From: Amycolatopsis mediterranei
Lineage (GTDB): Bacteria; Actinomycetota; Actinomycetes; Mycobacteriales; Pseudonocardiaceae
Assembly: GCF_026017845.1 (NCBI RefSeq)
Contig: NZ_CP100416.1
Span: forward strand, 4,013,602 to 4,077,601
DNA: 64,000 nt
Direction: 5' to 3'
The notes beneath the pieces are model-generated. The model saw only the letters and a program-made list of their open reading frames with translations, had not been told where the DNA came from and made no database searches. This document shows positions 45,508 to 55,024 of the stretch, piece after piece; positions within the stretch are counted from its first letter, which is position 1; each line of letters opens with the position of its first letter. A program made the position numbers and the translations under genes.

Positions 45508-46728
45508 ATGGAGCTCACCGACAGGACGCAAGACCGGCTTCCCACGCCGACATCGAGCCGCGGCCGTTCCGCGAAAGCGTTCTGGTCGGTGGCCGCGGTT
45601 TACGCACTGGTCATGCTGGGTGGGACGCTGCCCGTCCCGCTGTACGCGTTCTGGTCGGCCGACATGGACTTCGGCCCGTTCACCACGACGCTGATCTTCG
45701 CCGGCTACGCCGTGGGCGTGGTGATCTCGCTGCTGCTGTTCGCCGGCATGTCCGATCGGTCCGGACGCCGCCCCCTCGCCCTCGCCGCCCTGAGCGTGGT
45801 CGCCGTCAGCACCGTCATCTTCCTGTTGGCCGGCAACGTCGTGGTCCTCCTGGTGGCCCGGTTCCTCAGCGGCTTGGCCACGGGAGTCGTCACGGCGACC
45901 GCGACCGCCTGGCTGGGGGAGCTGGCCGGGCCGGGAAACGCGCGTCGCGCCACCATCACCGCCACCGCGGTCAACCTCGGCGGGCTCGGGCTCGGCCCGC
46001 TCGCCGCGGGTCTGACGGCCCAGTTCGCGCCCGCCCCGGCGCACCTGGTCTTCTGGCTCTACCTGGGCGCTCTCGTCCCGGCGTTCGCCGCCGTGGCCCT
46101 CGCTCCCGAGACCGTCGCCGATCGGCGGCCGGCGCGGGTGGCCGCGCGGCGGCCGACCGTCCCCGCCGAGCCGGCCGGCCGGCGCGAGTTCGCCACCGCC
46201 GCGGCCGGCGTGTTCGCCGCCTTCGCCGTCAACGCCCTCTTCGCTTCGCTGGTACCGAGCTTCCTGCACGACGGTCTGCGGGTGTCCGGACCGGCGGTGG
46301 TCGGCGGAGTGGTCTCCCTGCTGTTCCTGGTCGCCCTGACCGCCCAGCTGTCCGCTCCCCGTCGCCGTCTCGAGTCCCGCTGGTTCGCCGTCGGCGCGCT
46401 GGTCGCCGGGGTGGGGCTGCTGGTCGCCGGGCTCTGGCTGCGCTCGCCGGCCGTCTTCGTCGCGGGCACGGTCCTGGCCGGCGCCGGCAGCGGGCTGACC
46501 TTCCGCCGCGGGCTGGGCGTGACCGCCGCACTGGCCGATCCGCGGCGCCGGGCGGACCTCAACGCCACGTACTTCCTCGCCGCCTACGCCGGCAACGTCG
46601 TCCCGGCCCTCGTGATCGGCGGCCTGGACCAGGCCTTCGACGCGAACGTCGCGACGTCCATCCTCGCCGCCGCGCTGATCGGCCTCATCTTCGTCCCCGC
46701 CGTGCGCCACCGGCGACACCCCGCCTGA
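45508..46728 (+). CDS. MFS drug/solute transporter
   Basis: 406 residues with 12 hydrophobic segments. ATG 45508 is chosen because an in-frame ATG at 45490 lies only 2 bases after the second operator and has no ribosome site. The cytoplasmic loop between helices 2 and 3 carries the MFS motif A pattern GMSDRSGRRPLAL. It is the first gene of an operon with an alpha/beta hydrolase and a TetR regulator; the substrate may be a compound modified by that hydrolase. Confidence 0.87.
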   Translation: MELTDRTQDRLPTPTSSRGRSAKAFWSVAAVYALVMLGGTLPVPLYAFWSADMDFGPFTTTLIFAGYAVGVVISLLLFAGMSDRSGRRPLALAALSVVAVSTVIFLLAGNVVVLLVARFLSGLATGVVTATATAWLGELAGPGNARRATITATAVNLGGLGLGPLAAGLTAQFAPAPAHLVFWLYLGALVPAFAAVALAPETVADRRPARVAARRPTVPAEPAGRREFATAAAGVFAAFAVNALFASLVPSFLHDGLRVSGPAVVGGVVSLLFLVALTAQLSAPRRRLESRWFAVGALVAGVGLLVAGLWLRSPAVFVAGTVLAGAGSGLTFRRGLGVTAALADPRRRADLNATYFLAAYAGNVVPALVIGGLDQAFDANVATSILAAALIGLIFVPAVRHRRHPA

Positions 46729-46763
46729 CCCGCCCACAGTCCACAGTCCACAAAGGAGTTATC

Positions 46764-47723
46764 ATGCAGACGCCTGAGCCATCCGCACCGGCCGGTCCCG
46801 GTACCGCGAGCGGCACCCCCGGCCTGCCCGCCGGCTTCGACGAGGTGTTCACCAGCCGGTGGATCGCGGTCGGCGAGCTGAGGCTGCACGCGGTCGTCGG
46901 CGGCGACGGCCCGCCACTGCTGCTGATCCCCGGCTGGCCGCAGACGTGGTACGCGTGGCGGCTGCTGATGCCCGAGCTCGCTCGCGACTTCACCGTCGTC
47001 GCCGTCGATCCACGCGGGACCGGTCTGTCCGGCCAACCCGGCGACGGCTACGACACCGCCACCCTGGCCGCCGACCTGACCGGGCTGATGGCCGCGCTGG
47101 GCCACGAACGGTTCGCCGTGGCCGGGCACGACGTGGGGATGTGGATCGGGTACGCCATGGCCGCCGACCACCCCGGCCGGGTGGCGCGGCTGGCGCTCGC
47201 CGAAGCCCTGATTCCCGGCCTCAGCCCCTCGCCGCCGCTTTTCGCGCCACGCGACGTCGTCGAGCGCCTCTGGCACTTCGCGTTCAACCAGCTCGACGAC
47301 CTCAACGAACAGCTCGTCGCCGGCCGCGAGGACGTCTTCCTGCGGTGGCAGTTCACCCACAAGGCCGCCCGGCCGCTGGCCGAACCCGCCATCGAGCACT
47401 ACGTCGACTCGATCCGCCGTGATCCCCGGGCGCTGCACGCCAGCTTCGGCTGCTACCGCGCGATCGGCGACACCGTGGCGCAGAACGCCGAACGCGTGAA
47501 GAACCGCCTCGATCTGCCGATCCTCACCATCGCCGGCGAACGCTCGACCGGTCCGCTGGTCGAGCGGACGATGATCCCGGCCGCCGCGGACGTTCGCGGC
47601 GTCGTCCTGCCCGGCTGCGGCCACTATCCTGCCGAAGAAGCACCCCAGGCGATGCTCGCTGCCCTGAGTGAGTTCCTCGCGCCCTGGGCCGATGGCGGGA
47701 GGAGCGAGCGTGTCCGGGCGTAA
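46764..47723 (+). CDS. Alpha/beta hydrolase (epoxide hydrolase/dehalogenase-like)
   Basis: 319 residues. The oxyanion HGxP-like block is LLLIPGWPQTWYAWRLLMP. The nucleophile is Asp123 in VAGHDVGMWIG, the pattern of epoxide hydrolases and haloalkane dehalogenases rather than Ser esterases. The catalytic His is in LPGCGHYPAEEAP near 293. AAAGGAG precedes the ATG. Middle gene of the MFS/hydrolase/TetR operon; the 3' end overlaps the TetR start by 14 bp. Confidence 0.88.
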   Translation: MQTPEPSAPAGPGTASGTPGLPAGFDEVFTSRWIAVGELRLHAVVGGDGPPLLLIPGWPQTWYAWRLLMPELARDFTVVAVDPRGTGLSGQPGDGYDTATLAADLTGLMAALGHERFAVAGHDVGMWIGYAMAADHPGRVARLALAEALIPGLSPSPPLFAPRDVVERLWHFAFNQLDDLNEQLVAGREDVFLRWQFTHKAARPLAEPAIEHYVDSIRRDPRALHASFGCYRAIGDTVAQNAERVKNRLDLPILTIAGERSTGPLVERTMIPAAADVRGVVLPGCGHYPAEEAPQAMLAALSEFLAPWADGGRSERVRA

Positions 47724-48309
47724 GCAGTTCGACGTCGACGAAGCGCTGGACCGGGCGATGCGCGTGTTCTGGGAGCTCGGCTACGCCGAGACCTCGCTCG
47801 ACACCCTCGGCCGGGCCACCGGCCTGGGACGCGGCTCCCTGTACGGCGCTTTCGGGGCCAAGGACGAGCTGTTCCGCCGGTCGCTCGAACGGTATGCCGC
47901 GCGCTACGAGCACCGCTACGAGGAGGCCGTCGACGCCCACGCCGGTGACCCGGTCGCCGCCGTCGGTGCCTTCTTCGACGTCGTGCTCGACCGCATCGGC
48001 GACCCCGACGTGCCGGTCGGGTGCCTCGTCGTGCAGTCGGCCGCGCAGCTGCCGACCCTTTCGCCGGAGTCACGGAAAGCGGTCGACCGCGCGGTGACCG
48101 CGCAGCGCCGGCGGGTCCGCCGAGCACTGGACGCGGCGGCCGCCGGCCACGAACCGGCCGAACTGGACAGCCTGGCGTTGCTCGTGGTCGGCGTCCAGCA
48201 CGCGATTGTGGTCCTCAGCCGCACCGGCGCCCCGATGGCCGAGCTGCGCTCCCTTGCCGACGCGGGGGTGCAGGCGGTCGCCGACCGGCTGGCCGTCACG
48301 ACCCGGTGA
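47710..48309 (+). CDS. TetR/AcrR-family repressor of the MFS operon
   Basis: 199 residues from GTG 47710, with GGGAGGAGCGAG upstream; upstream ATG codons at 47668 and 47692 are alternatives. The helix-turn-helix is TSLDTLGRATGLGRGSLYGAFGAKDELF. The C-terminal half is the ligand-binding and dimer region with Cys in VGCLVVQSA. It is translated from overlapping sequence with the hydrolase. Probably represses the operon through the two 16-bp dyads at 45449-45487. Confidence 0.9.
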   Translation: MSGRKQFDVDEALDRAMRVFWELGYAETSLDTLGRATGLGRGSLYGAFGAKDELFRRSLERYAARYEHRYEEAVDAHAGDPVAAVGAFFDVVLDRIGDPDVPVGCLVVQSAAQLPTLSPESRKAVDRAVTAQRRRVRRALDAAAAGHEPAELDSLALLVVGVQHAIVVLSRTGAPMAELRSLADAGVQAVADRLAVTTR

Positions 48310-48394
48310 CCTCCCGCTGATGCACGTCCTACGCCGGTCGGCCTACGCCTCGCGGCAGAGGCCGGACCGCGGTGCCGCGCCGTACGCTGGGGCC

Positions 48395-49531
48395 ATGTCA
48401 ACCGAGCCGCGTCCACCGCTGGTCAGACGGCTGCGGCCCGGCCATTGGCTGCTGTTCGACTGCCTCGTCGCGATCGGATATGCCGCGATCGCCGGTGGGG
48501 TGCTGTTGCGGCACCCGCACGCAACGCCGGTGCCGCTCGCGCTGGCCGCGGTGGCGGTGCTCGGCCTCACGATCGCGCTGCGCCGCCGGCAGCCGGTGGT
48601 CGCGCTCGGGGTGGCGCTGGTCGTGCCGGTGGTGTTCGGCTTGCCCTATCAAGGTCTGCTGCCGGCCTGGAGCGCCCTTTATCTCGTGGCGGCCACGTAC
48701 CGGCCGCGGATCGCGCTGGCCGCCCTCGGCGCCGCGCTCGTCGCCCCGGCGGTGGTGGTCGGGGTCTTCGACCGCGGTGTGCTGCTCGGCCTGATCTCCG
48801 GCCTCGTTTGGACCATCGGCCACGCCGTCGGGCGGCACCGGGGCTACGAGCGGGAACTGCGGCGGCAGCAAGCCCGGCAGGCCGAGGCCGACCGGGAACG
48901 GGCGCGCCGAGGCGTCATCGAGGAGCGGATGCGCATCGCCAGGGAGGTGCACGACGTGGTTGCGCACAGCATGAGCGTGATCACGGTGCAGGCCGGTTTC
49001 GGTGATCTCGTGCTCGACGACCAGCCCGCGCAGGCCCGGGCCGCGCTCGGCGCCATCGCCACCACCGGCCGGGAGGCGCTCACGGAAATGCGCCGGCTCC
49101 TCGGCATGCTGCGCGACGACGGCCCGGCGGCCCTTGCTCCGGCGCCCGGTCTCGGCGAGCTCGACCACCTGGTGGCGCAGACCGCGAAGGCCGGGGTCCG
49201 GGTCCAGGTGAAGATCACCGGCGCGGCTCGGCCGTTGCCGCCCGGGATCGACCTGTCGGCCTTCCGGATCGTGCAGGAGGCGCTCACCAACGTGGTCAAG
49301 CACGCCGGGACCACCGGTTGCCGGGTCGCCATCGGTTACGGGGAGCACGAGCTGTCCCTCGAGATCACCGACGACGGTCGCGGCGGCCCGGCCGCGGGTG
49401 GGCCCGGCCACGGCCTGGTCGGCATGCGCGAGCGGGTGCACCTCTACGGCGGCACCCTGGAGGCCGCGCCGCTGCCGGGCCGGGGATTCCGGGTCGCCGC
49501 GTCGCTGCCGGTGGCGAAGGCGGCGGTGTGA
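48395..49531 (+). CDS. NarL-type sensor histidine kinase (HisKA_3)
   Basis: 378 residues from ATG 48395; the open frame upstream overlaps the TetR gene and is not used. About six N-terminal membrane helices cover residues 15-150. The dimerisation/phospho-acceptor region has REVHDVVAHSMSV with His186. The ATPase domain has NVVKHAGTTGCRV and DDGRGGPAAGGPGHGLVGM. It overlaps the regulator gene by 4 bp (GTGA). Cognate pair of a LuxR-type system; the signal is unknown. Confidence 0.92.
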   Translation: MSTEPRPPLVRRLRPGHWLLFDCLVAIGYAAIAGGVLLRHPHATPVPLALAAVAVLGLTIALRRRQPVVALGVALVVPVVFGLPYQGLLPAWSALYLVAATYRPRIALAALGAALVAPAVVVGVFDRGVLLGLISGLVWTIGHAVGRHRGYERELRRQQARQAEADRERARRGVIEERMRIAREVHDVVAHSMSVITVQAGFGDLVLDDQPAQARAALGAIATTGREALTEMRRLLGMLRDDGPAALAPAPGLGELDHLVAQTAKAGVRVQVKITGAARPLPPGIDLSAFRIVQEALTNVVKHAGTTGCRVAIGYGEHELSLEITDDGRGGPAAGGPGHGLVGMRERVHLYGGTLEAAPLPGRGFRVAASLPVAKAAV

Positions 49532-50232
49532 CCGTCCGCGTCCTCGTGGCCGACGACCAGCACCTCATGCGCGCCGGCCTGCGCGGCATCGTCGGCACCG
49601 CCGCCGACCTGACCGTCATCGCCGAAGCGAGCACCGGCCTGCAGGCGGTCGACCTGGCCCGGCGGGAACGGCCGGACGTCGTCTTGATGGACATCCGGAT
49701 GCCCGACATGGACGGCCTCGAGGCCACCCGGCTCATCACCGCGTCGACCGACGTGCGGGTGCTCATCCTGACCACCTTCGACCTCGACGACTACGTGTAC
49801 CAAGCGCTGCGGGGCGGAGCCGGCGGCTTCCTGCTGAAGGACACCCCGCCGGCGGACCTCCTCGCCGCCATCCGGGTCATCGCCTCCGGCGACGCGCTGC
49901 TCGCCCCGAGCATCACGCGCCGGCTCATCGCCGAATTCGCCGCCCGCCCCGAGCCGGCCCGGCCGGGCACCGCCGGCGCTCCGGGCCCCGGTTTTGCCGA
50001 AACCGGGGCGGCCGGCCCCGATCCGCTGGCGTCGATCACGGACCGCGAGCGCCAAGTGCTCGCGCTCGTCGCCGAAGGCCTGACCAACGCGGAGATCGCC
50101 CGGCGGCTGCACATCGCGCCTGGCACCGCCAAAACCCACGTCGGCAACCTGCTGACGAAGCTGAACGCCCGCGACCGGGTCCACCTGGTCATTCACGCCT
50201 ACCGCGCGATGGGCGCGCCACGCCAGGGCTGA
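49528..50232 (+). CDS. NarL/LuxR-type response regulator
   Basis: 234 residues from GTG 49528, overlapping the kinase stop. The receiver has DDQ at 10-12 and phospho-acceptor Asp55 in VVLMDIRMPDMDG. A Gly/Ala-rich linker of about 30 residues is longer than usual. The C-terminal LuxR helix-turn-helix is ITDRERQVLALVAEGLTNAEI and AKTHVGNLLTKLNARDR. Intact, unlike the fused homologue at 55611-57170. Confidence 0.93.
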   Translation: MTVRVLVADDQHLMRAGLRGIVGTAADLTVIAEASTGLQAVDLARRERPDVVLMDIRMPDMDGLEATRLITASTDVRVLILTTFDLDDYVYQALRGGAGGFLLKDTPPADLLAAIRVIASGDALLAPSITRRLIAEFAARPEPARPGTAGAPGPGFAETGAAGPDPLASITDRERQVLALVAEGLTNAEIARRLHIAPGTAKTHVGNLLTKLNARDRVHLVIHAYRAMGAPRQG

Positions 50233-50407
50233 GTACCGCCGCTCTCGTCGAGGAACCCCCGTCCCTCCGCAGGCGTACTCCTGCCGGGCGTGTCCGCCGA
50301 ACTCCCTCCGCCTGTGGGGGAGCGCGCAGATACCGCCACGGGGCAATGACTGTCTCCCAACGGATCCGACAAGGTGAGACCACCGAAGCCGATCCCGAGG
50401 AGCGCAA

Positions 50408-51598
50408 ATGAGGATCAACCGTGGAGCAGCGCGCCTGCTCGTTCTCGCCGTGCTGAGCACAGGCGTGGTAGATGTGCTGGGCACCGCCCCTGGTTCGGCG
50501 GCGTCCGGCCCGGGCACAGGGATGCCCGCGCTGGACAGCGTTCTCGCCGAGCAGTTCGCCCGATCCCCGGCGGTGCCGGGCATCGCGGCGCGAGTGGACG
50601 CACCCGGCCTGCGCTGGGAACGGGCGGTCGGGAAAGCCGATCGAGCCACCGGCACCCCACTCGTCGCCGGCAACACCTTCCGCATCGCCTCGGTCACCAA
50701 GACGTTCACCGCGGCGGCCGTGCTCACGCTCGTCGACCAGCGCCGGGTGAACCTCGATGCCGCCGTCGCCCGGTATCTGTCGCCGCCCTACCTCGAACTG
50801 CTGCGCCGCGGCGGCTACGACCCGGACCTGATCACCGTGCGCATGCTGCTCGACCACACCAGCGGTCTGTACGACTACGCCACCGACGACAGCTATCGCG
50901 AAACAGCGTTGACGGACCTGCACCGGCATTGGCTCCCCACCGAGCAAATCGGCTGGGCAATGGACCACGGCCACCCCTACGGCGCACCGGGCGCGCTGTT
51001 CCACTACTCCGACACCGGCTACGTGCTGCTGGCCCGGATCGTGGAATCGGTCACCGGCACTGCGCAAGCGGCCGCCTACCGCCGGCTGCTGCGCTACGAC
51101 CGCCTGGGCCTGACCGCCACCTGGTTCGAGACCCTCGAGCCGGCCCCGCCCACCGCCGGTGCCCGGGCCCACCAGTACTACGTCGACCCCGCAGCCGACC
51201 TCGACCTGGACGCCTACACCGCGGACCCGTCCTTCGACCTCTACGGCGGCGGCGGGCTGGTCTCCAGCGTCGCCGACCTCACCCGGTTCTACCGGGCGTT
51301 GCTGGACGGCCGGGTGCTCAGCCGCGCCGCGCTGCGCACCATGCTCACCCTGGTCCCGGCCGCCGACGGCGACGGGGCGGGCATGGGCATCTTCCCGCGG
51401 CGCATCGAAGGCATGACCTGCTGGTGGCACAACGGTTTCTGGGGTTCGGCCGTCCTCTACTGCCCGCAGCGCAGGCTCGCCGTCGCGGTGACCGTCAACG
51501 CGTTCACCGCCGACCGGACGACACCGACCGCGTTGGCCGACGCCGTCGCCCTGGCCACAGCGGCAAGCAAGTCCGCTCCCGGACCGGTTAAGCGCTAG
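50408..51598 (+). CDS. Secreted class C-like serine hydrolase (beta-lactamase / D,D-peptidase family)
   Basis: 396 residues with a signal peptide of about 34 (GTAPGSAASG). The serine motif is SVTK at 95-98. The second motif is Tyr200-Ser-Asp in YSDTGYVLL, with Asp instead of the common Asn. The third box is HNG at 341-343 (WWHNGFWGS). These define the class C beta-lactamase/PBP4* fold; family members are carboxypeptidases, esterases or amidases as well as lactamases. A role in envelope peptide processing is likely; true beta-lactamase activity is not implied. GAGGAG precedes the ATG. Confidence 0.9.
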   Translation: MRINRGAARLLVLAVLSTGVVDVLGTAPGSAASGPGTGMPALDSVLAEQFARSPAVPGIAARVDAPGLRWERAVGKADRATGTPLVAGNTFRIASVTKTFTAAAVLTLVDQRRVNLDAAVARYLSPPYLELLRRGGYDPDLITVRMLLDHTSGLYDYATDDSYRETALTDLHRHWLPTEQIGWAMDHGHPYGAPGALFHYSDTGYVLLARIVESVTGTAQAAAYRRLLRYDRLGLTATWFETLEPAPPTAGARAHQYYVDPAADLDLDAYTADPSFDLYGGGGLVSSVADLTRFYRALLDGRVLSRAALRTMLTLVPAADGDGAGMGIFPRRIEGMTCWWHNGFWGSAVLYCPQRRLAVAVTVNAFTADRTTPTALADAVALATAASKSAPGPVKR

Positions 51599-51634
51599 CT
51601 CCGCCGGTTTCGGCCGGAATCTGTCCCGGGGTGG

Positions 51635-53179
51635 TCAGCCGCGGCCCAGGATTTTGGCCAGCGCGGCGACGTCCGGCATCTGCGGCCGCGGAAGCCAGAC
51701 GGGCTGGTCGGCGCCGCGGGGGGAGAGCACGTTCAGGTAGTGGTGCGGCGTGCGGGACAGCGTGATGTTCTCGGTGACGCCCTGGTAGATGCCCAGCGGG
51801 GTGAGCGAGGTGAACAGCTGGGGGTCGAGCAGTTCGTGTTCTCCGCCGCTGCCGACGGTCCGGTGGACGTGGTCCCAGTCGAAGAAGCCGAGGGTGACCG
51901 CCCACATCGCCGCGCGGGTGAGCGAGACGTGGATCCGGTAGCTGCCGCCTTCGGTGGCGCGGCGGGCGAGCGCGGCCATGGCGCCGGTCGCGCCGAGCCA
52001 GGCGACGAGGTAGTCGTTGATGATCGACGTCGGGGGCAGCTTCGGGGCCTCGAGGGTGCCTTCGGCGGCGACCATGCCGGTGACCGTGCCGGCGACCTGG
52101 TCGAAGCCGACGCGGCGGGCCCACGGGCCGGTTTCGCCGTGGCAGCTGGCGGTGACGTGGATGAGGCCGGGCCGCACGGCGAACGCCTGTTCGGCGTCGA
52201 CGCCGAGTTCGGTCAGCAGGCCGGGTCGCCGGTTGGCGAAGAAGATGTCCGCGTCGCGCAGCAGGGCACGCAGGGTTTCCCGGCCGTCGGGCCCGCGGAC
52301 GTTGAGGCGGGTGGAGCGCATGCCCACGTTGGCGGTGGCGATGAGGGGGTCCTGTTCGAACTCCGCGACGCGCCAGACGTTGAGGACGTCCGCGCCGAGC
52401 GAGGCCAGGGAGCGGCCGATGCCGGCCCCGGCGATGACGTGACCCATGCCGAGCGCGCGGATCCCGGACAGGGGGTGGGTGCCCCACTCCGGCAGCGGTT
52501 CGGGCGGGGTGTCGGCGACCTTTTCGATTTCGATCAGGGGCCGGGAGGCGAGGTGCTCGAACACCGGCTCGGCGACGAACTCCTCGACGCTGCGGACCTT
52601 GGCGAAGACGATCCCGTGCTCTTCGCCGAGTGCTTCGAGCTCGTCGGCGGTGTACCTGGCGATGGCGCGGCCGAGGGCTTCGGGGTGGTCGGCGCAGTCG
52701 AGGACGGCGAGCATCTTCGACTTGAGGCCGGGGTAGATGTTGGGCGGGATGACGTGGCGGCCGTCGCGCGTGGGGTAGAACCCGAAGTAGGCGAAGACGC
52801 TGCGGTCGGGCATGTCGGCGGGGTAGCCGTTGAGGGTCTCCCACTTCATCTCCGACGCCGGGGCGAGGCGGCGGATGGCCTGGCCGAGGTCGACGGTGAT
52901 GTCCTGGCCGAGGCCGGTGCGCATCCGCCACAGCTTCGCGGCGATCACCGACTGCTGGGCCAGCGCGACGGCGGCGGCCCCGCCGATGCGGATGCTGCTG
53001 GGCATCAGCGGGTCGCGCTTGTGGAAGGTGATGGTGCCGCCGCTGTCTTCGGGGGTGAAGCCGAGCGGGGCGAGGAGCGCGCGGAGTTCGGCGTGCGGAT
53101 CGAACGCGTCGCCGGTGGCGCGGTTCCGGACGGCCTCGAGCATCGCGTCGCGCAGGGCCCGCGGGTCGGTGGTTTCCAC
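51635..53179 (-). CDS. CaiB/BaiF-type (family III) CoA transferase
   Basis: 514 residues from GTG 53179, with GGAGAG before it; the frame is also open upstream through the AtuA gene and is ignored. The C-terminal 300 residues follow the family III fold (GMGHVIAGAGIGRSLASLGADVLNV, given in part, and RTLLRDADIFFANRRPG-like block). It is longer than the usual 400-residue enzyme by an N-terminal region that repeats part of the fold. It should transfer CoA to a carboxylic acid. It follows the AtuA gene by 14 bp in the same operon, which suggests catabolism of an isoprenoid or branched acid. Confidence 0.85.
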   Translation of the reverse strand: METTDPRALRDAMLEAVRNRATGDAFDPHAELRALLAPLGFTPEDSGGTITFHKRDPLMPSSIRIGGAAAVALAQQSVIAAKLWRMRTGLGQDITVDLGQAIRRLAPASEMKWETLNGYPADMPDRSVFAYFGFYPTRDGRHVIPPNIYPGLKSKMLAVLDCADHPEALGRAIARYTADELEALGEEHGIVFAKVRSVEEFVAEPVFEHLASRPLIEIEKVADTPPEPLPEWGTHPLSGIRALGMGHVIAGAGIGRSLASLGADVLNVWRVAEFEQDPLIATANVGMRSTRLNVRGPDGRETLRALLRDADIFFANRRPGLLTELGVDAEQAFAVRPGLIHVTASCHGETGPWARRVGFDQVAGTVTGMVAAEGTLEAPKLPPTSIINDYLVAWLGATGAMAALARRATEGGSYRIHVSLTRAAMWAVTLGFFDWDHVHRTVGSGGEHELLDPQLFTSLTPLGIYQGVTENITLSRTPHHYLNVLSPRGADQPVWLPRPQMPDVAALAKILGRG

Positions 53180-53193
53180 TGTGGACTCTCCGG

Positions 53194-54954
53194 TCAGTGC
53201 AGCAGGGCGGTCGGGACGTCGACGTGGCGGGCGCGGAGGAACTCGCCCAGGGACTTGCCGATCTGGTCGAGCGCCAGGTTCGCCGAGCCGCTGGGCGGGA
53301 AGTAGCCGCGCAGCACGAACGAGATGCCGTGCAGGTTCGGCTGTTCGTAGCGTTCGATCTCGACGGCCTCCGGGCAGCCGAGCAGCTCGCGGAGCCGGTC
53401 GGCGGTGAGGAACCCGGCGAGCCAGGGCCACGCGGCTTCGTCCGGAGCCCACACGCCGAGGTTGGCGTTGGCGCCCTTGTCGCCGGTGCGCGCGTAAACG
53501 ATCTGTCCGAACGGGACAGTCGAGGTGGGACCGAACGCCGCCGCGGGACTCGCCGGGGTTGCGGGCTGGCCGGTGAAGACGACGGTGTCCGGCGGGGGAG
53601 CGATGTCGAGGACCCGGCCGTCGGACAGGTGGACCCGGTGGTGCAGGTCGGCCTGGCGGACGAGCCCGGGCCAGTAGTCGATCCGCGGCTGGCCGCCCAT
53701 CGAGTACATCTGGGTCATGTCGATGTAGAAGCCCGGGATGCTGCCCAGGCCGTAGGAGCAGAACTGGTTCAGGAACCCCGACACCGTCGCCCGGTCCGGC
53801 GCCGCGGCGGTCACCTGGACGGCGACGGTGGCCTGCCACTGGTCCTTCGGATCGGGGACCGGCTGCCCGCAGACGAAGAAGTGCAGCTCGTCCACGGGGT
53901 GGTCCTGGCGGGCGCGTTCGGCCTGGGCTTTGAGGACGTCGATCTTGGCGTCGACGTCCAGGCCGGTGGGAAAGAGCCAGGTCGCGCCGCGGTAGCCGCG
54001 CTGGAAGTTGACCCCGACCTTGGTGGTCTCGGAGGCGGCGCTGCCGCGGGCACCGGTGACGCGCACGCGGTCCGGGCCGTCCTGGGCGAGGGTGATGGAG
54101 TCGGTGTGCCAGGTGACGTCCGGGTTGAGGTAGCGCGGGCCCTGGATCTCGTACATCAGCTGCGCGGTGACGGTGTCGACGGTGACCGCGCCGCCGTCGC
54201 CGGCTCGTTTGGTGATGACGAAGCTGCCGTCGTCGGCGACTTCGGCGATGGGGAAGCCGGGCAGGGTGTTGTCGGCGAGGCCGGTGAAGCCGGCGAAGTT
54301 GCCGCCGGTGGCCTGCGGTCCGCATTCGATGATGTGCGCGGCGGCGGTCGCGCCGGCGATGCGGTCCAGGTCCCCGCGCTGCCACCCGTGCCACCACGCG
54401 GCGGGGCCGGTGACGAGGGAGGCGTCGGCGACGCGGCCGGTGATGACGATGTCGGCGCCTTCGTCGAGCGCGGTCTTGATGCCCCAGCCGCCGAGGTAGG
54501 CGTTGACGGCCAGCAGATCGTCGATCTCCAGCGGGGCGCCGGTTTCGAGGTGGTTCAGCTGCCCGTCGGCGATCAGGTCCTTCGCGGTGTCGGTGAGGTC
54601 GTCGCCGGTGACGTACGCGACCTTCAGCGACAGGCCCAGTGCCGCCACTTCGGCGCGGATCGCTTCGGCGAGACCGGCGGGGTGGTAGATCCCGGCGTTG
54701 GTGACGACCTTGATCCCCTTTGCGGCGACGGCGGGCAGCTGGGGGCGCAGCTGGCGGAGGAAGAACTCCGAGAAGAACCCGCGCCGGGCTTCGCGGTTTT
54801 CGTGGAAGCCGGCGACGACCATCGACATGGTGATCTCGGCCATCGAGTCGCCGATCACGACGTCCACCGGATCGCCCTGGACGGCCTCTTCGAACGCGGA
54901 GAACCTGTCACCCATCGCGCCGGAGAAGTTCGCGATCCGGACCGGACGCGCCAT
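53194..54954 (-). CDS. AtuA-like protein (DUF1446, acyclic terpene utilisation family)
   Basis: 586 residues from ATG 54954, with CGAGGTGG before it; 23 upstream codons in frame overlap the operator region and the TetR start. Family features are the N-terminal IANFSGAMGDR and GDSMAEITMS, the central GRVADASLVTGPAAWWHGW, and the C-terminal small domain (YARTGDKGANANLGVWA). AtuA is needed for geraniol/citronellol catabolism in Pseudomonas, though its reaction is unresolved. The partner CoA transferase gene and a divergent TetR gene make a compact catabolic locus. Confidence 0.88.
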   Translation of the reverse strand: MARPVRIANFSGAMGDRFSAFEEAVQGDPVDVVIGDSMAEITMSMVVAGFHENREARRGFFSEFFLRQLRPQLPAVAAKGIKVVTNAGIYHPAGLAEAIRAEVAALGLSLKVAYVTGDDLTDTAKDLIADGQLNHLETGAPLEIDDLLAVNAYLGGWGIKTALDEGADIVITGRVADASLVTGPAAWWHGWQRGDLDRIAGATAAAHIIECGPQATGGNFAGFTGLADNTLPGFPIAEVADDGSFVITKRAGDGGAVTVDTVTAQLMYEIQGPRYLNPDVTWHTDSITLAQDGPDRVRVTGARGSAASETTKVGVNFQRGYRGATWLFPTGLDVDAKIDVLKAQAERARQDHPVDELHFFVCGQPVPDPKDQWQATVAVQVTAAAPDRATVSGFLNQFCSYGLGSIPGFYIDMTQMYSMGGQPRIDYWPGLVRQADLHHRVHLSDGRVLDIAPPPDTVVFTGQPATPASPAAAFGPTSTVPFGQIVYARTGDKGANANLGVWAPDEAAWPWLAGFLTADRLRELLGCPEAVEIERYEQPNLHGISFVLRGYFPPSGSANLALDQIGKSLGEFLRARHVDVPTALLH

Positions 54955-54971
54955 GGCGGCCACCTCGCTTC

Positions 54972-55024
54972 GTTGACATGTGTCGCTGAAATCGACGCTA
55001 CTGCTATCGTTGACAAGTGTCAAC
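54972..55024. promoter_or_regulatory. Two TetR-type operator copies between the AtuA operon and its regulator
   Basis: GTTGACAAGTGTCAAC (55009-55024) has perfect 7-bp arms and a 2-bp spacer. A second copy, GTTGACATGTGTCGC (54972-54986), has the left arm intact and the right arm partly degenerate. They occupy the divergent promoter region. The perfect copy covers the GTG start codon of the TetR gene, implying a leaderless transcript and direct autorepression. Confidence 0.75.

Noticed and set aside
50408-51598. Beta-lactamase resistance gene
   Set aside because: The family also includes D,D-peptidases and esterases; YSD replaces the usual YxN and no AmpR-like regulator is adjacent.
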